Assembly: GCA_031259035.1 (NCBI GenBank)
Contig: JAIRLZ010000053.1
Coordinates: forward strand, 1 to 13,382
Length of the DNA stretch: 13,382 nt
Reading direction: 5' to 3'
Origin: Treponema sp.
Lineage (GTDB): Bacteria; Spirochaetota; Spirochaetia; Treponematales; Breznakiellaceae
Shown in pieces: positions 1-6,146 of the stretch; within the stretch, counting starts at the first letter, position 1, and every line of letters begins with the position of its first letter. Made by a program: the position numbers and the translations under genes. Under the pieces are notes generated by a model. It made no database searches, was not told the DNA's origin, and was given only the letters and a program-made list of their open reading frames with translations.

Positions 1-401
1 CCCATGCCCGTGTCCACCTTGAGGTGAACGGCGACGCAGCCTCCGGCGTTCAGCGACGCGGCGGCTCGCTCCAGACCAGCGGCTAATTCTTTATCTCCAA
101 CAAGCGGCGTAAGCCCAAGAGAGACCACGGACTCATATTCATCGGGCATGGGAAACGAAAGGAGGAGAATGGGCGCGGCAATGCCAGCGGCGCGTAATTC
201 CGCGCCTTCATCTACCGTCGCCACCGCAAGGCGCTGTACGCCCGCTTCAAGACAGGCCTTTGCGACCGGCGCCGCGCCGTGACCGTAGGCGTCCGCTTTT
301 ATCGGGGCGCAGATAAGCCGCCCCTCCCCCACCCTCTTCCGTATCAACTGTATGTTCCGCTTGAGGCTGTCTATGTGGATAATGGCTCTTGTCGCTCTCA
401 T
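1..401 (-). CDS. alr: Alanine racemase, N-terminal part (runs off window start)
   Basis: PLP-dependent racemase converting L-alanine to D-alanine for peptidoglycan precursors; cytoplasmic. Translating the minus strand from the ATG at 401-399 gives 133 residues, open to the window edge. The cofactor-binding motif K-A-D-A-Y-G-H-G is present, with the expected Schiff-base lysine at residue 35. It sits after a first strand reading R-A-I-I-H-I-D-S-L-K-R-N, as in the family. The partial protein ends in L-K-V-D-T-G-M-G, another well conserved family segment. The start lies 10 nt downstream of the stop of the DksA-like gene and has no good Shine-Dalgarno, so translation may be coupled and the two genes are probably co-transcribed. 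The C-terminal catalytic tyrosine lies outside the window. The family call is secure; the exact start is less so. Confidence 0.93.
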   Translation of the reverse strand, partial: MRATRAIIHIDSLKRNIQLIRKRVGEGRLICAPIKADAYGHGAAPVAKACLEAGVQRLAVATVDEGAELRAAGIAAPILLLSFPMPDEYESVVSLGLTPLVGDKELAAGLERAAASLNAGGCVAVHLKVDTGM

Positions 402-411
402 ACGTGTATAG

Positions 412-768
412 TCACCGGGTTCTTCTTTCTTCCAACGATTTGCAGTCAATGCACATCAGCGCATAGGGGATCGCCTCAAGCCTGTCCCGCGGGATGCGTT
501 TGCCGCATCGTATGCACAAGCCGTATTTGCCCTGCTGGATACGGGTCAGCGCCGAATCGATCAGCTTAAGCCGCTTCATATCCTGAGCGCCGAGCGCTTC
601 AAGCATCTTGCGATCAATATCATCGGAAGCGCTGTCTACAAGGTCTTTTGGGTCAAGTCCTTCCATAATTTGTTTGAAATCCGCGTTGCCGGCGGCAAGA
701 TTCGATATAAGCTCTTTTTTAATATCCAACAATTTTTCCCGCATTCGTTCAATAAATTCTTGATCCAT
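412..768 (-). CDS. DksA/TraR-family zinc-finger transcription regulator
   Basis: 118-residue protein of the DksA/TraR family, whose members bind in the RNA polymerase secondary channel and adjust initiation, classically with ppGpp. The C-terminus has a four-cysteine zinc finger, C85-x2-C88 and C106-x2-C109. The N-terminal half is helical and charged, as expected for the coiled-coil hairpin. At residues 42-47 it carries D-L-V-D-S-A, matching the D-x-x-D-x-A tip motif that E. coli DksA uses to act on polymerase. At 118 residues it is shorter than E. coli DksA (151), so it could be a DksA orthologue or one of the shorter paralogues. The start is supported by a strong GGAGG 7 nt upstream. It precedes alr by 10 nt, suggesting one transcript. 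A promoter and a hairpin lie in its leader (821-861). Confidence 0.9.
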   Translation of the reverse strand: MDQEFIERMREKLLDIKKELISNLAAGNADFKQIMEGLDPKDLVDSASDDIDRKMLEALGAQDMKRLKLIDSALTRIQQGKYGLCIRCGKRIPRDRLEAIPYALMCIDCKSLEERRTR

Positions 769-820
769 AAAGAACCTCCGTTAAAAATGTAAAACTCTAT
801 GCAGATGTTCATATCAGGGG

Positions 821-861
821 CTTTTTCAACGCCCGGTTGGGTTTGAAAAAGTCTCATTATA
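821..861 (-). promoter_or_regulatory. Candidate promoter and leader hairpin of the DksA-like gene
   Basis: On the minus strand a consensus -10 TATAAT lies at 861-856; the -35 at optimal spacing is weak (TAAACG). The predicted transcript starts near 849 and has a leader of about 80 nt. Perfect 9-bp inverted arms (821-829 and 843-851, C-T-T-T-T-T-C-A-A with its complement) enclose a 13-nt loop at the very start of this leader. The A/T-rich box is nearly symmetric, so a plus-strand TATAAT at 860-865 (with a weak TTGGGT 17 bp upstream) could also drive the divergent gene. Confidence 0.4.
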
Positions 862-1028
862 TAATCGGCAGATGACGGCGTTTATAGACTTGAAAAATAA
901 TAGGAAAGATTTTTTTTCAAAGCTCGCTGAATTGAGGGGAAGCCGGACATTCGCCGGGTTTTCTCTTGACGACAGGCTCCGGCGCCCGCTGGTTTTTCTT
1001 TTACGTTCATGGTACACTCTTTCTTGTT

Positions 1029-2096
1029 ATGGCTTCATCTTTTTTTACAGACATGCTTAACCCTCATTACGATCTCACCGCAAACTTGGATATACGGCAA
1101 AACGGGAAAATACTCATCATAAGCGATTTTCATATGGGCGCGGGCGCGCGGGACGATCTCATCTACAATGGAAAATTTCTCGCCGATATTCTTGAGCGGC
1201 ATTACTTCAAGAATGGGTGGACATTGGCGCTGAACGGAGACATTGAAGAATTGCAACGGTACTCTCTCGCGGACATTCGTGAGCAATGGCCGAATATGTA
1301 TTACGTGTTCAACCTTTTTCATGCTGAGAACCGCCTTTATAAAACGCTTGGAAACCACGATGAAAGCCTCCTCTTTGAAAAAAATTATCCGTACCCTCTT
1401 TATAATGCGATAAAAATTGATACGGGTTTCATACCTATATACATATTTCACGGACATCAGTCTTCAAGAATGTACACCAATTACAACAACCTTCTGGAGT
1501 TGAGCATACGCTACCTGCTCAAACCGCTGGGCATCCGCAACGTATCCGGGAGAAGCCCGCGCCGGAGGTTTTATGTGGAACGAGAGGCTTATAATTTTTC
1601 CCTGAAGTGCAACTGCATTTCAATTATAGGGCATACGCACCGCGTGCTTTTTGAATCATTGGGCCGATTTGAGTACATCAAATATGAGATTGAAAGGCTG
1701 TGCAGGGATTATCCCTCCGCAACCGGAGCGGGGCGGGAGCGCATCGCGTCTGAAGTCGCAAATTTGCTGGTTGAACTAAGCAAGCTGAAGCGGGCGGAAA
1801 AGCGCCATATCCTGCGGGACAGTCTCTACGGCGATGAAGTGCCGGTACCCTGCGTGTTTAATTCAGGCTGCGCGATAGGGAAGCAAGGAATCTACGCCAT
1901 AGAGCTGGACAGTGAGAATATCACGCTGGTGTATTGGTTCATTGAAGGAAAACAGATGAAATTTATAAACCGCGGCTGGTATAAGGTTGAGGCGTTTGAG
2001 GACACGCAGTACCGGCGTTCCGTGCTGAACAGCGACCGGCTTGATTATGTAAACGCAAAAGTGGAACTGCTGGGAAAACGAGAAAAGCGCGGTTAA
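1029..2096 (+). CDS. Calcineurin-like metallophosphoesterase
   Basis: 355-residue cytoplasmic protein with the full metallophosphoesterase motif series, numbered from the ATG at 1029: D33-F-H35 (motif I), G-D71 (II), G-N109-H110-D111 (III), F-H141-G-H143 (IV) and G-H202-T-H204 (V). These residues hold a two-metal centre that hydrolyses phosphomono- or diesters. The substrate cannot be read from sequence. The C-terminal part (from about residue 290, S-G-C-A-I-G) continues in the usual beta-rich fold. The start is uncertain. The frame is open back to a TTG at 966, and ATGs occur at 1029 and 1053. None has a Shine-Dalgarno. A TACACT -10-like box at 1013-1018 lies only 10 nt before 1029, so a very short leader is possible. 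It stands alone between the divergent DksA-like gene and the HEAT-like gene. Confidence 0.85.
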   Translation: MASSFFTDMLNPHYDLTANLDIRQNGKILIISDFHMGAGARDDLIYNGKFLADILERHYFKNGWTLALNGDIEELQRYSLADIREQWPNMYYVFNLFHAENRLYKTLGNHDESLLFEKNYPYPLYNAIKIDTGFIPIYIFHGHQSSRMYTNYNNLLELSIRYLLKPLGIRNVSGRSPRRRFYVEREAYNFSLKCNCISIIGHTHRVLFESLGRFEYIKYEIERLCRDYPSATGAGRERIASEVANLLVELSKLKRAEKRHILRDSLYGDEVPVPCVFNSGCAIGKQGIYAIELDSENITLVYWFIEGKQMKFINRGWYKVEAFEDTQYRRSVLNSDRLDYVNAKVELLGKREKRG

Positions 2097-2254
2097 TGGC
2101 TCCGTCAGCGACCGTCAGCAATTAGCGTGTCGCAACATCTAACACATGAGGGCGGCGGCTGTCAAGCGGCCGTTTGATTTGTTTCGCCCAATCCCGTTTT
2201 GTTTTTCCCGGCGGCGCATACCATACGTTTGGCGAATGTCAAACCAAGACTCCG

Positions 2255-2281
2255 CCGTTTTTAGGCGTCGCCTAAAAACGG
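2255..2281. repeat. 27-bp palindrome between the phosphoesterase and HEAT-like genes
   Basis: Arms 2255-2265 and 2271-2281 (C-C-G-T-T-T-T-T-A-G-G and its complement) are an 11-bp perfect match around a 5-base centre; the symmetry extends to 13 bp around T2268. No T-tract follows on either strand, so it is not a typical intrinsic terminator. It lies 30 bp upstream of the -35 box of the next gene. A transcription-factor site, an mRNA 3'-end stabiliser or a small repeat are all possible. The rest of 2097-2254 shows only a short direct repeat, CCGTCAGC twice near 2102-2119. Confidence 0.5.
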
Positions 2282-2310
2282 GAGAAGTTGAAATTTGTTT
2301 CATTCTGTAG

Positions 2311-2339
2311 TTGCAATTTATCTTTGTACATTATATACT
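2311..2339 (+). promoter_or_regulatory. Promoter of HEAT-like gene; predicts a leaderless mRNA
   Basis: TTGCAA at 2311-2316, a 17-bp spacer and TATACT at 2334-2339 give a good vegetative promoter. Only 6 nt (2340-2345) separate the -10 box from the ATG at 2346, so transcription should begin at or next to the A of the start codon. No Shine-Dalgarno is present. Confidence 0.7.
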
Positions 2340-2345
2340 TTTACC

Positions 2346-3515
2346 ATGAAACGTTTAATAATAATTGCTCTGTTGAGCTTTAGTGTTCCGGCGCTTTTCG
2401 CCGATGAAGAGTTGGACTTTTATACAGAACAGTTCAACAACGCGGGTACGGTTTTTGAACAGCTTGGCGCTGTGAAAACTGTAGTTAGCCAAAATCTTGC
2501 CGATGCCGACAGTTTTTACGCGATGGCGTTGAGCAGGCTGCTCTCAGGGTATCCCAATGTCAAATCGACGCAGGAGAAGCAGGCCGCCGATGATATGGCG
2601 ATTCTTCTTGTTCAGCAACTCGGAAAAGATGGGTACATCGAAGCCGGACAGAGTGTATGGAATGCGGTCAAGACATTTTCCAACGCGCTGGTAAAATCTG
2701 AGTCGCTTATCGCATTGGGGCGGATGAACGCCGAGAACTTCATCCCCCATGTGACGCAGGTCTTGGTCGACACCACCACCCGCGGCCCGATAAACCGCAC
2801 ATCCGGGGAGCGTATCGCCTATGGCGCCATAACGGCTCTTGCAAACTACAAGGATCCGTCGGGCTATATACCGGTCTTCTTTGCCGCAAACAGCTGGTAT
2901 AAGGCATGGGTTAAGAAAGCCGCCAATGACGCGCTGCCCATTCTGTCCGAAGATCCCGCGGAGCAGTTAATGGCGGCCATTAAAGACGCCGCGTATACGT
3001 ACGATCAGAAACTGCTTGCGCTTAGAGCCATTGAACGGTCGGATACTTCCGATGAAAATAAAATTAAAGCGGCGACAACCGCCCTTACCTTGGGATGGGC
3101 TGGAGCTTCAGTGAATTCTGATATACGGAGCAAACGGGTGCAACTGCGAAAAATAGCTCTTGACATGATAAGCACCTATGGCGCGGGCGATGATGAGGCT
3201 TCCATCCTCAACTATCTGAACTGGTCATACCGGTATGCGGACGATGATGAAGAGCGACTTGCCGCTGTCAGCGCCTTTTCAAAATTGGCAAGCGATGAAG
3301 CGGTGAAGTATCTGGGCGTCTATATTATTGAGATTAACGAGAAGAAAGTCCGCGGCGCGCTTGCCGCACAGGATGAACGCCACATTCGCGCCCTGATTGC
3401 GGGTATCGGCAACACCCACAACCAAGCGGCAAAGCCCTATCTGCAAGCCGTTCTCGCTATAAATTGGACTAATCAAATACAGAAACTCGCGCAACAGGCT
3501 TTGAATAACCTGTAA
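2346..3515 (+). CDS. Exported HEAT-like helical-repeat protein, function unknown
   Basis: 389-residue protein starting with a clear Sec signal peptide: M-K-R, a hydrophobic stretch at about 4-18, then A-L-F-A followed by D-E-E-L, so signal peptidase I cleavage after about residue 19 is likely. No lipobox cysteine is seen. The mature part is a series of amphipathic helix pairs with alternating A/L patterns (for example around E-R-L-A-A-V-S-A-F-S-K-L-A and Q-A-A-K-P-Y-L-Q-A-V-L-A), typical of HEAT/armadillo-type solenoids. That suggests a periplasmic scaffold or protein-binding role; no catalytic motif is visible. The frame is open further upstream, but the ATG at 2346 is chosen because it begins the signal peptide and sits just behind a strong promoter. 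It is monocistronic and followed by a GC hairpin. I do not recognise a named family. Confidence 0.75.
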   Translation: MKRLIIIALLSFSVPALFADEELDFYTEQFNNAGTVFEQLGAVKTVVSQNLADADSFYAMALSRLLSGYPNVKSTQEKQAADDMAILLVQQLGKDGYIEAGQSVWNAVKTFSNALVKSESLIALGRMNAENFIPHVTQVLVDTTTRGPINRTSGERIAYGAITALANYKDPSGYIPVFFAANSWYKAWVKKAANDALPILSEDPAEQLMAAIKDAAYTYDQKLLALRAIERSDTSDENKIKAATTALTLGWAGASVNSDIRSKRVQLRKIALDMISTYGAGDDEASILNYLNWSYRYADDDEERLAAVSAFSKLASDEAVKYLGVYIIEINEKKVRGALAAQDERHIRALIAGIGNTHNQAAKPYLQAVLAINWTNQIQKLAQQALNNL

Positions 3516-3543
3516 CTTTCAAGAGGAAATCGCACATACAACC

Positions 3544-3573
3544 GGCGCCGCCCACACAAAGCGGCGCCAGTTT
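3544..3573 (+). terminator. Possible terminator hairpin after HEAT-like gene
   Basis: An all-GC 8-bp stem (GGCGCCGC at 3544-3551, GCGGCGCC at 3561-3568) with a 9-nt loop lies 28 bp after the stop codon and is followed by AGTTTCATT, a weak T-tract. It is placed to end the plus-strand transcript before the convergent MoxR gene. A second pair of 8-bp arms (3607-3614 with 3648-3655) spans the MoxR stop codon. Confidence 0.45.
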
Positions 3574-3641
3574 CATTATGCAGGGGAACCCGCGCTTTCA
3601 TGCCGTTGCCGGCGAAGGTGACCCTACCCCCAGTCGGCAGG

Positions 3642-4622
3642 CTATGGCGCCGGCACCAAACTCAGGATACGGGAAATGATCGCGTCCGGATCAAGCCCGT
3701 CAGCTTCGGCTTCGTACGACAACACGAGGCGGTGCCGGAGCGCCGGCAACGCGACGGCTTTGACGTCATCAGGACTGACAAAGGAGCGCCCCTCAAAAAG
3801 CGCGTGTATTCTGGCGCACCGGTACAGGGCGATGGAGGCGCGGGGAGATGCGCCGAAATTGATGTACCGGTATAGGCCTTCTTTTTCGTTTCTCTCATTT
3901 TTTTCCCGCTGGCTCACCGGCGCGGGTCTTGTCGCGCCGACAATGGAAACAATATATGCGGCAAGCCGTTCGTCAACATGAATGGCGTCCGCGGACGCCT
4001 GAAGATATTTTAACATGCTGACACTCAGCGCTTGCGGAAGAGGAGGCGTGTTTTTTTTCCTCGCGACAAAAGAGAGCATGGCGACTTCCTGTTCGGAACG
4101 AGGATATTTTACGAGCAATTTAAGCAGGAAGCGATCCAATTCGGCTTCTGGCAGGGTGTACGTGCCTTCGTGTTCAATAGGGTTCTGGGTTGCAAGCACG
4201 AAAAACGGATTCGGCAGGGAGTAGGTTGTCTCGCCGATGGTGACTTGGGCTTCTTCCATCGCCTCAAGCAAGGCGGACTGCACCTTGGCGGGCGCGCGGT
4301 TGATCTCATCGGCAAGGATCACATTGGCGAAAATAGGCCCCCGTCGCACGGAAAAGGCGCCGGTAGACTGTTCCCACACCATGGTTCCGGTCAAATCCGC
4401 AGGGAGCAGGTCCGGCGTAAACTGAATCCGCTTGAACACAAGCCCCGTAATGTCGGCGAGGCTTTTTACCGCCAATGTTTTCGCAAGACCCGGCACCCCT
4501 TCAAGGAGAATATGTCCTCCGGCAATCAACGCCATAAGGAGACCGTCAATCATTTCCTCCTGCCCAATGACACGGGTTGCAAGAGTTTTCCTGCACGAAT
4601 CAAGTATCGGTTGAACTTCCAT
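3642..4622 (-). CDS. MoxR-family AAA+ ATPase
   Basis: 326-residue MoxR/RavA-type AAA+ ATPase, a family that acts as chaperone in assembling or activating protein complexes, often with von Willebrand A-domain partners. Walker A is G-V-P-G-L-A-K-T (42-49), Walker B is V-I-L-A-D-E (101-106), sensor 1 is the A-T-Q-N of 144-147, and the family signature G-A-S-P-R-A containing the sensor-2 arginine is at 258-262. A short charged insert (about 237-249, rich in E/K/N/R) precedes that signature. The start at 4622 is chosen because M-E-V-Q-P begins where the family does. The frame extends upstream, but the promoter TTGCAA-17-TATACT lies inside that extension. MoxR genes usually sit beside DUF58 and vWA-domain genes; here the neighbours are unrelated, so its partner is not visible. 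Confidence 0.92.
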   Translation of the reverse strand: MEVQPILDSCRKTLATRVIGQEEMIDGLLMALIAGGHILLEGVPGLAKTLAVKSLADITGLVFKRIQFTPDLLPADLTGTMVWEQSTGAFSVRRGPIFANVILADEINRAPAKVQSALLEAMEEAQVTIGETTYSLPNPFFVLATQNPIEHEGTYTLPEAELDRFLLKLLVKYPRSEQEVAMLSFVARKKNTPPLPQALSVSMLKYLQASADAIHVDERLAAYIVSIVGATRPAPVSQREKNERNEKEGLYRYINFGASPRASIALYRCARIHALFEGRSFVSPDDVKAVALPALRHRLVLSYEAEADGLDPDAIISRILSLVPAP

Positions 4623-4629
4623 ATCCGGT

Positions 4630-4658
4630 AGTATACATGGGACGTACATTTCTTGCAA
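4630..4658 (-). promoter_or_regulatory. Promoter of MoxR gene; predicts a leaderless mRNA
   Basis: On the minus strand TTGCAA (4658-4653), a 17-bp spacer and TATACT (4635-4630) repeat exactly the two boxes found in front of the HEAT-like gene. Seven nucleotides (4629-4623) separate the -10 box from the ATG at 4622, and there is no Shine-Dalgarno. The predicted transcript start coincides with the start codon. Confidence 0.7.
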
Positions 4659-4765
4659 GACGCCCGCCCAGCGCGTCAATGTTGTGGCGCCACATGGCAA
4701 TTCCCGCAAAATCAGGATATTAAAATCAAGCCGGGCGTGATTTTGAAAAACCTTCAGATGTTCGC

Positions 4766-4794
4766 TTGACACAAACAGCGCGTTGTGTTATTAT
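4766..4794 (+). promoter_or_regulatory. Promoter of rpmF-acpP-rnc operon, with a dyad in its spacer
   Basis: TTGACA at 4766-4771, a 17-bp spacer and TATTAT at 4789-4794 form a near-consensus promoter. A 6-bp inverted repeat, ACACAA (4769-4774) and TTGTGT (4783-4788), fills the -35/-10 interval, a classic place for a repressor. The leader to the rpmF ATG at 4834 is about 33 nt and carries AGAGAGG as ribosome binding site. Confidence 0.7.
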
Positions 4795-4833
4795 AAGGAA
4801 TTAAGATTTTATCACATATAAAGAGAGGTTTAC

Positions 4834-5022
4834 ATGGCGGTTCCCAGATTTAAGACATCAAAAGCAAGAACAAGACGGCGGCAGTCGCTTAATATGAGAC
4901 TGGACGCCCCAAATTTGGTTGAGTGCGGAACGTGTGGAAATTTGGTTAAATTGCATCGTGTCTGTCCAAAATGCGGTTTTTATCGTGGAAAACAGGTGAT
5001 CATACCGAATTCAAAGGTATAA
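4834..5022 (+). CDS. rpmF: 50S ribosomal protein L32
   Basis: 62-residue L32, a small structural protein of the large ribosomal subunit. It starts with the family signature M-A-V-P-R-F-K-T-S-K followed by an arginine-rich stretch. It has a zinc-binding four-cysteine set C31-x2-C34 and C44-x2-C47, so this is the zinc-containing form. ATG with AGAGAGG upstream. First gene of the operon with acpP (11 nt gap) and rnc. In many bacteria rpmF is joined to plsX, fab genes, acpP and rnc; here the intervening lipid genes are absent, giving a condensed version of that arrangement. Confidence 0.97.
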   Translation: MAVPRFKTSKARTRRRQSLNMRLDAPNLVECGTCGNLVKLHRVCPKCGFYRGKQVIIPNSKV

Positions 5023-5033
5023 GGAGGAAGGTT

Positions 5034-5270
5034 ATGGATGATTTATTTGAGAAAATGAAAAAACTTATTGCTGAAAAATTGGAAATTGATGAAGAGAAGA
5101 TCACTATGGAGGCTTCTTTCCGTCAGGATCTTGGCGCGGACAGCCTTGATACGTATGAATTGGTATACGCTATTGAGGAAACGATGGGCATTGAGATCCC
5201 CGATGAAAAAGCGAATGAGTTTGAAACGGTCAGCGACGCTTACAACTACATAAAATCCCAGCAAAAATAA
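5034..5270 (+). CDS. acpP: Acyl carrier protein
   Basis: 78-residue acidic carrier protein for fatty acid synthesis. The phosphopantetheine attachment site is the serine of G-A-D-S-L-D, residue 37. The position after D-S-L-D-T is Y where most family members have V or another small aliphatic residue; this is a mild variation. The start at 5034 is supported by AAGGAGG ending 6 nt upstream and by the normal family length. It lies 11 nt after rpmF and is upstream of rnc in the same transcript. The 4'-phosphopantetheinyl transferase is not in the window. Confidence 0.97.
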   Translation: MDDLFEKMKKLIAEKLEIDEEKITMEASFRQDLGADSLDTYELVYAIEETMGIEIPDEKANEFETVSDAYNYIKSQQK

Positions 5271-5329
5271 GCGTGCGTCTTTTTGAAATCGCCAAATTCA
5301 CCAATCCGGCGTCAAGGGGAAACGCGGGT

Positions 5330-5414
5330 GCGTCTGCGGTTACATCAAAGGCAGACGCCGGCGCGTCCATTGCGGGCGGGCATACCGGAGGCTGTTCCGC
5401 TGGACTTCCAGCGG
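5330..5414 (+). promoter_or_regulatory. Two hairpins ahead of the family-conserved start of RNase III
   Basis: Between the acpP stop and the ATG at 5420 lie two perfect inverted repeats. The first has 8-bp arms GCGTCTGC (5330-5337) and GCAGACGC (5351-5358) around a 13-nt loop. The second has 7-bp arms CCGCTGG (5397-5403) and CCAGCGG (5408-5414) around a 4-nt loop, ending 5 nt before the ATG. The frame stays open back to a GTG at 5273, so the stretch is either a structured leader or an unusual G/A/S-rich N-terminal extension. Confidence 0.45.
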
Positions 5415-5419
5415 TTAGT

Positions 5420-6130
5420 ATGGAAAGAAAAAAAGAACTGCTTTCTTTTCAAAAAAATATTTCGATAAAATTCAAAAATATCGCATTGCTCAATTTGGCG
5501 CTGACGCATTGTTCAGTTTCTAATGAAGCGCAAAATCATTATAACAACGAGCGGTTGGAATTTTTGGGAGACAGCATTCTGGGGCTTGTTACCACCGCTC
5601 TTTTATATGAACGTTTTACGGAAAAACCTGAAGGAGAGCTTGCCAAAATAAAGTCCGTTGTGGTGTCTGAGGTGGTTCTTTCCGGCATAGCGCGTGAACT
5701 GCGCCTTGACGCTATGCTCCTTTTAGGACGGGGTGAAGAAAGCACCGGCGGCAGAAACAAAAACGCCATTCTAGCCGACGCGGTTGAAGCCCTTATCGGC
5801 GCGATCTACCTTGACTGCGGATACGCTCAAGCCTTTGCCTTTGTGAGCCGGTACATCAACACGGAAATCGTCAATGTAGTTGAGAAGCGGCGTTATCAAA
5901 ATTACAAGAGCCTTCTACAGGAATTCTGCCAACGTGAATTCAAAACGTGTCCGGTTTACAAGCTGGTGAACTATTCGGGACCGGATCATGACCGGTCATT
6001 TTGGGTGGAAGTCGTCGTCAACACAATGGCTTTCGGGCCCTGTATGGGTAAAAATAAAAAAGCCGCGGAACAGGATGCGGCTAAAATAGCGTACGAGGCG
6101 CTCATAATAGAACGCGGTGAACGGATATAA
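5420..6130 (+). CDS. rnc: Ribonuclease III
   Basis: Double-strand-specific endoribonuclease that processes rRNA precursors and some mRNAs. From the ATG at 5420 it is 236 residues, a normal family length. The signature N-E-R-L-E-F-L-G-D-S is at 43-52 (E47 and D51 among the metal ligands) and the second catalytic pair D120/E123 lies in A-D-A-V-E-A. The double-stranded RNA-binding domain covers about 161-230, ending in K-K-A-A-E-Q-D-A-A-K. An in-frame GTG at 5273, 2 nt after acpP, would add 49 G/A/S-rich residues. Neither start has a clear Shine-Dalgarno. I prefer 5420 because family similarity begins there and the upstream bases form hairpins. Third gene of the rpmF-acpP-rnc operon. Confidence 0.93.
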   Translation: MERKKELLSFQKNISIKFKNIALLNLALTHCSVSNEAQNHYNNERLEFLGDSILGLVTTALLYERFTEKPEGELAKIKSVVVSEVVLSGIARELRLDAMLLLGRGEESTGGRNKNAILADAVEALIGAIYLDCGYAQAFAFVSRYINTEIVNVVEKRRYQNYKSLLQEFCQREFKTCPVYKLVNYSGPDHDRSFWVEVVVNTMAFGPCMGKNKKAAEQDAAKIAYEALIIERGERI

Positions 6131-6146
6131 GAAAAGCGAAGAAAAA

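Noticed and set aside
2255..2281. Intrinsic terminator of the phosphoesterase gene
   Set aside because: The stem is strong but no T-run follows on either strand, and it lies about 160 bp after the stop codon.
4032..4631. Long plus-strand frame of 199 codons opposite the MoxR gene
   Set aside because: It lies entirely antisense to a fully motif-supported ATPase and shows no protein-family features; it is a shadow of MoxR codon usage.
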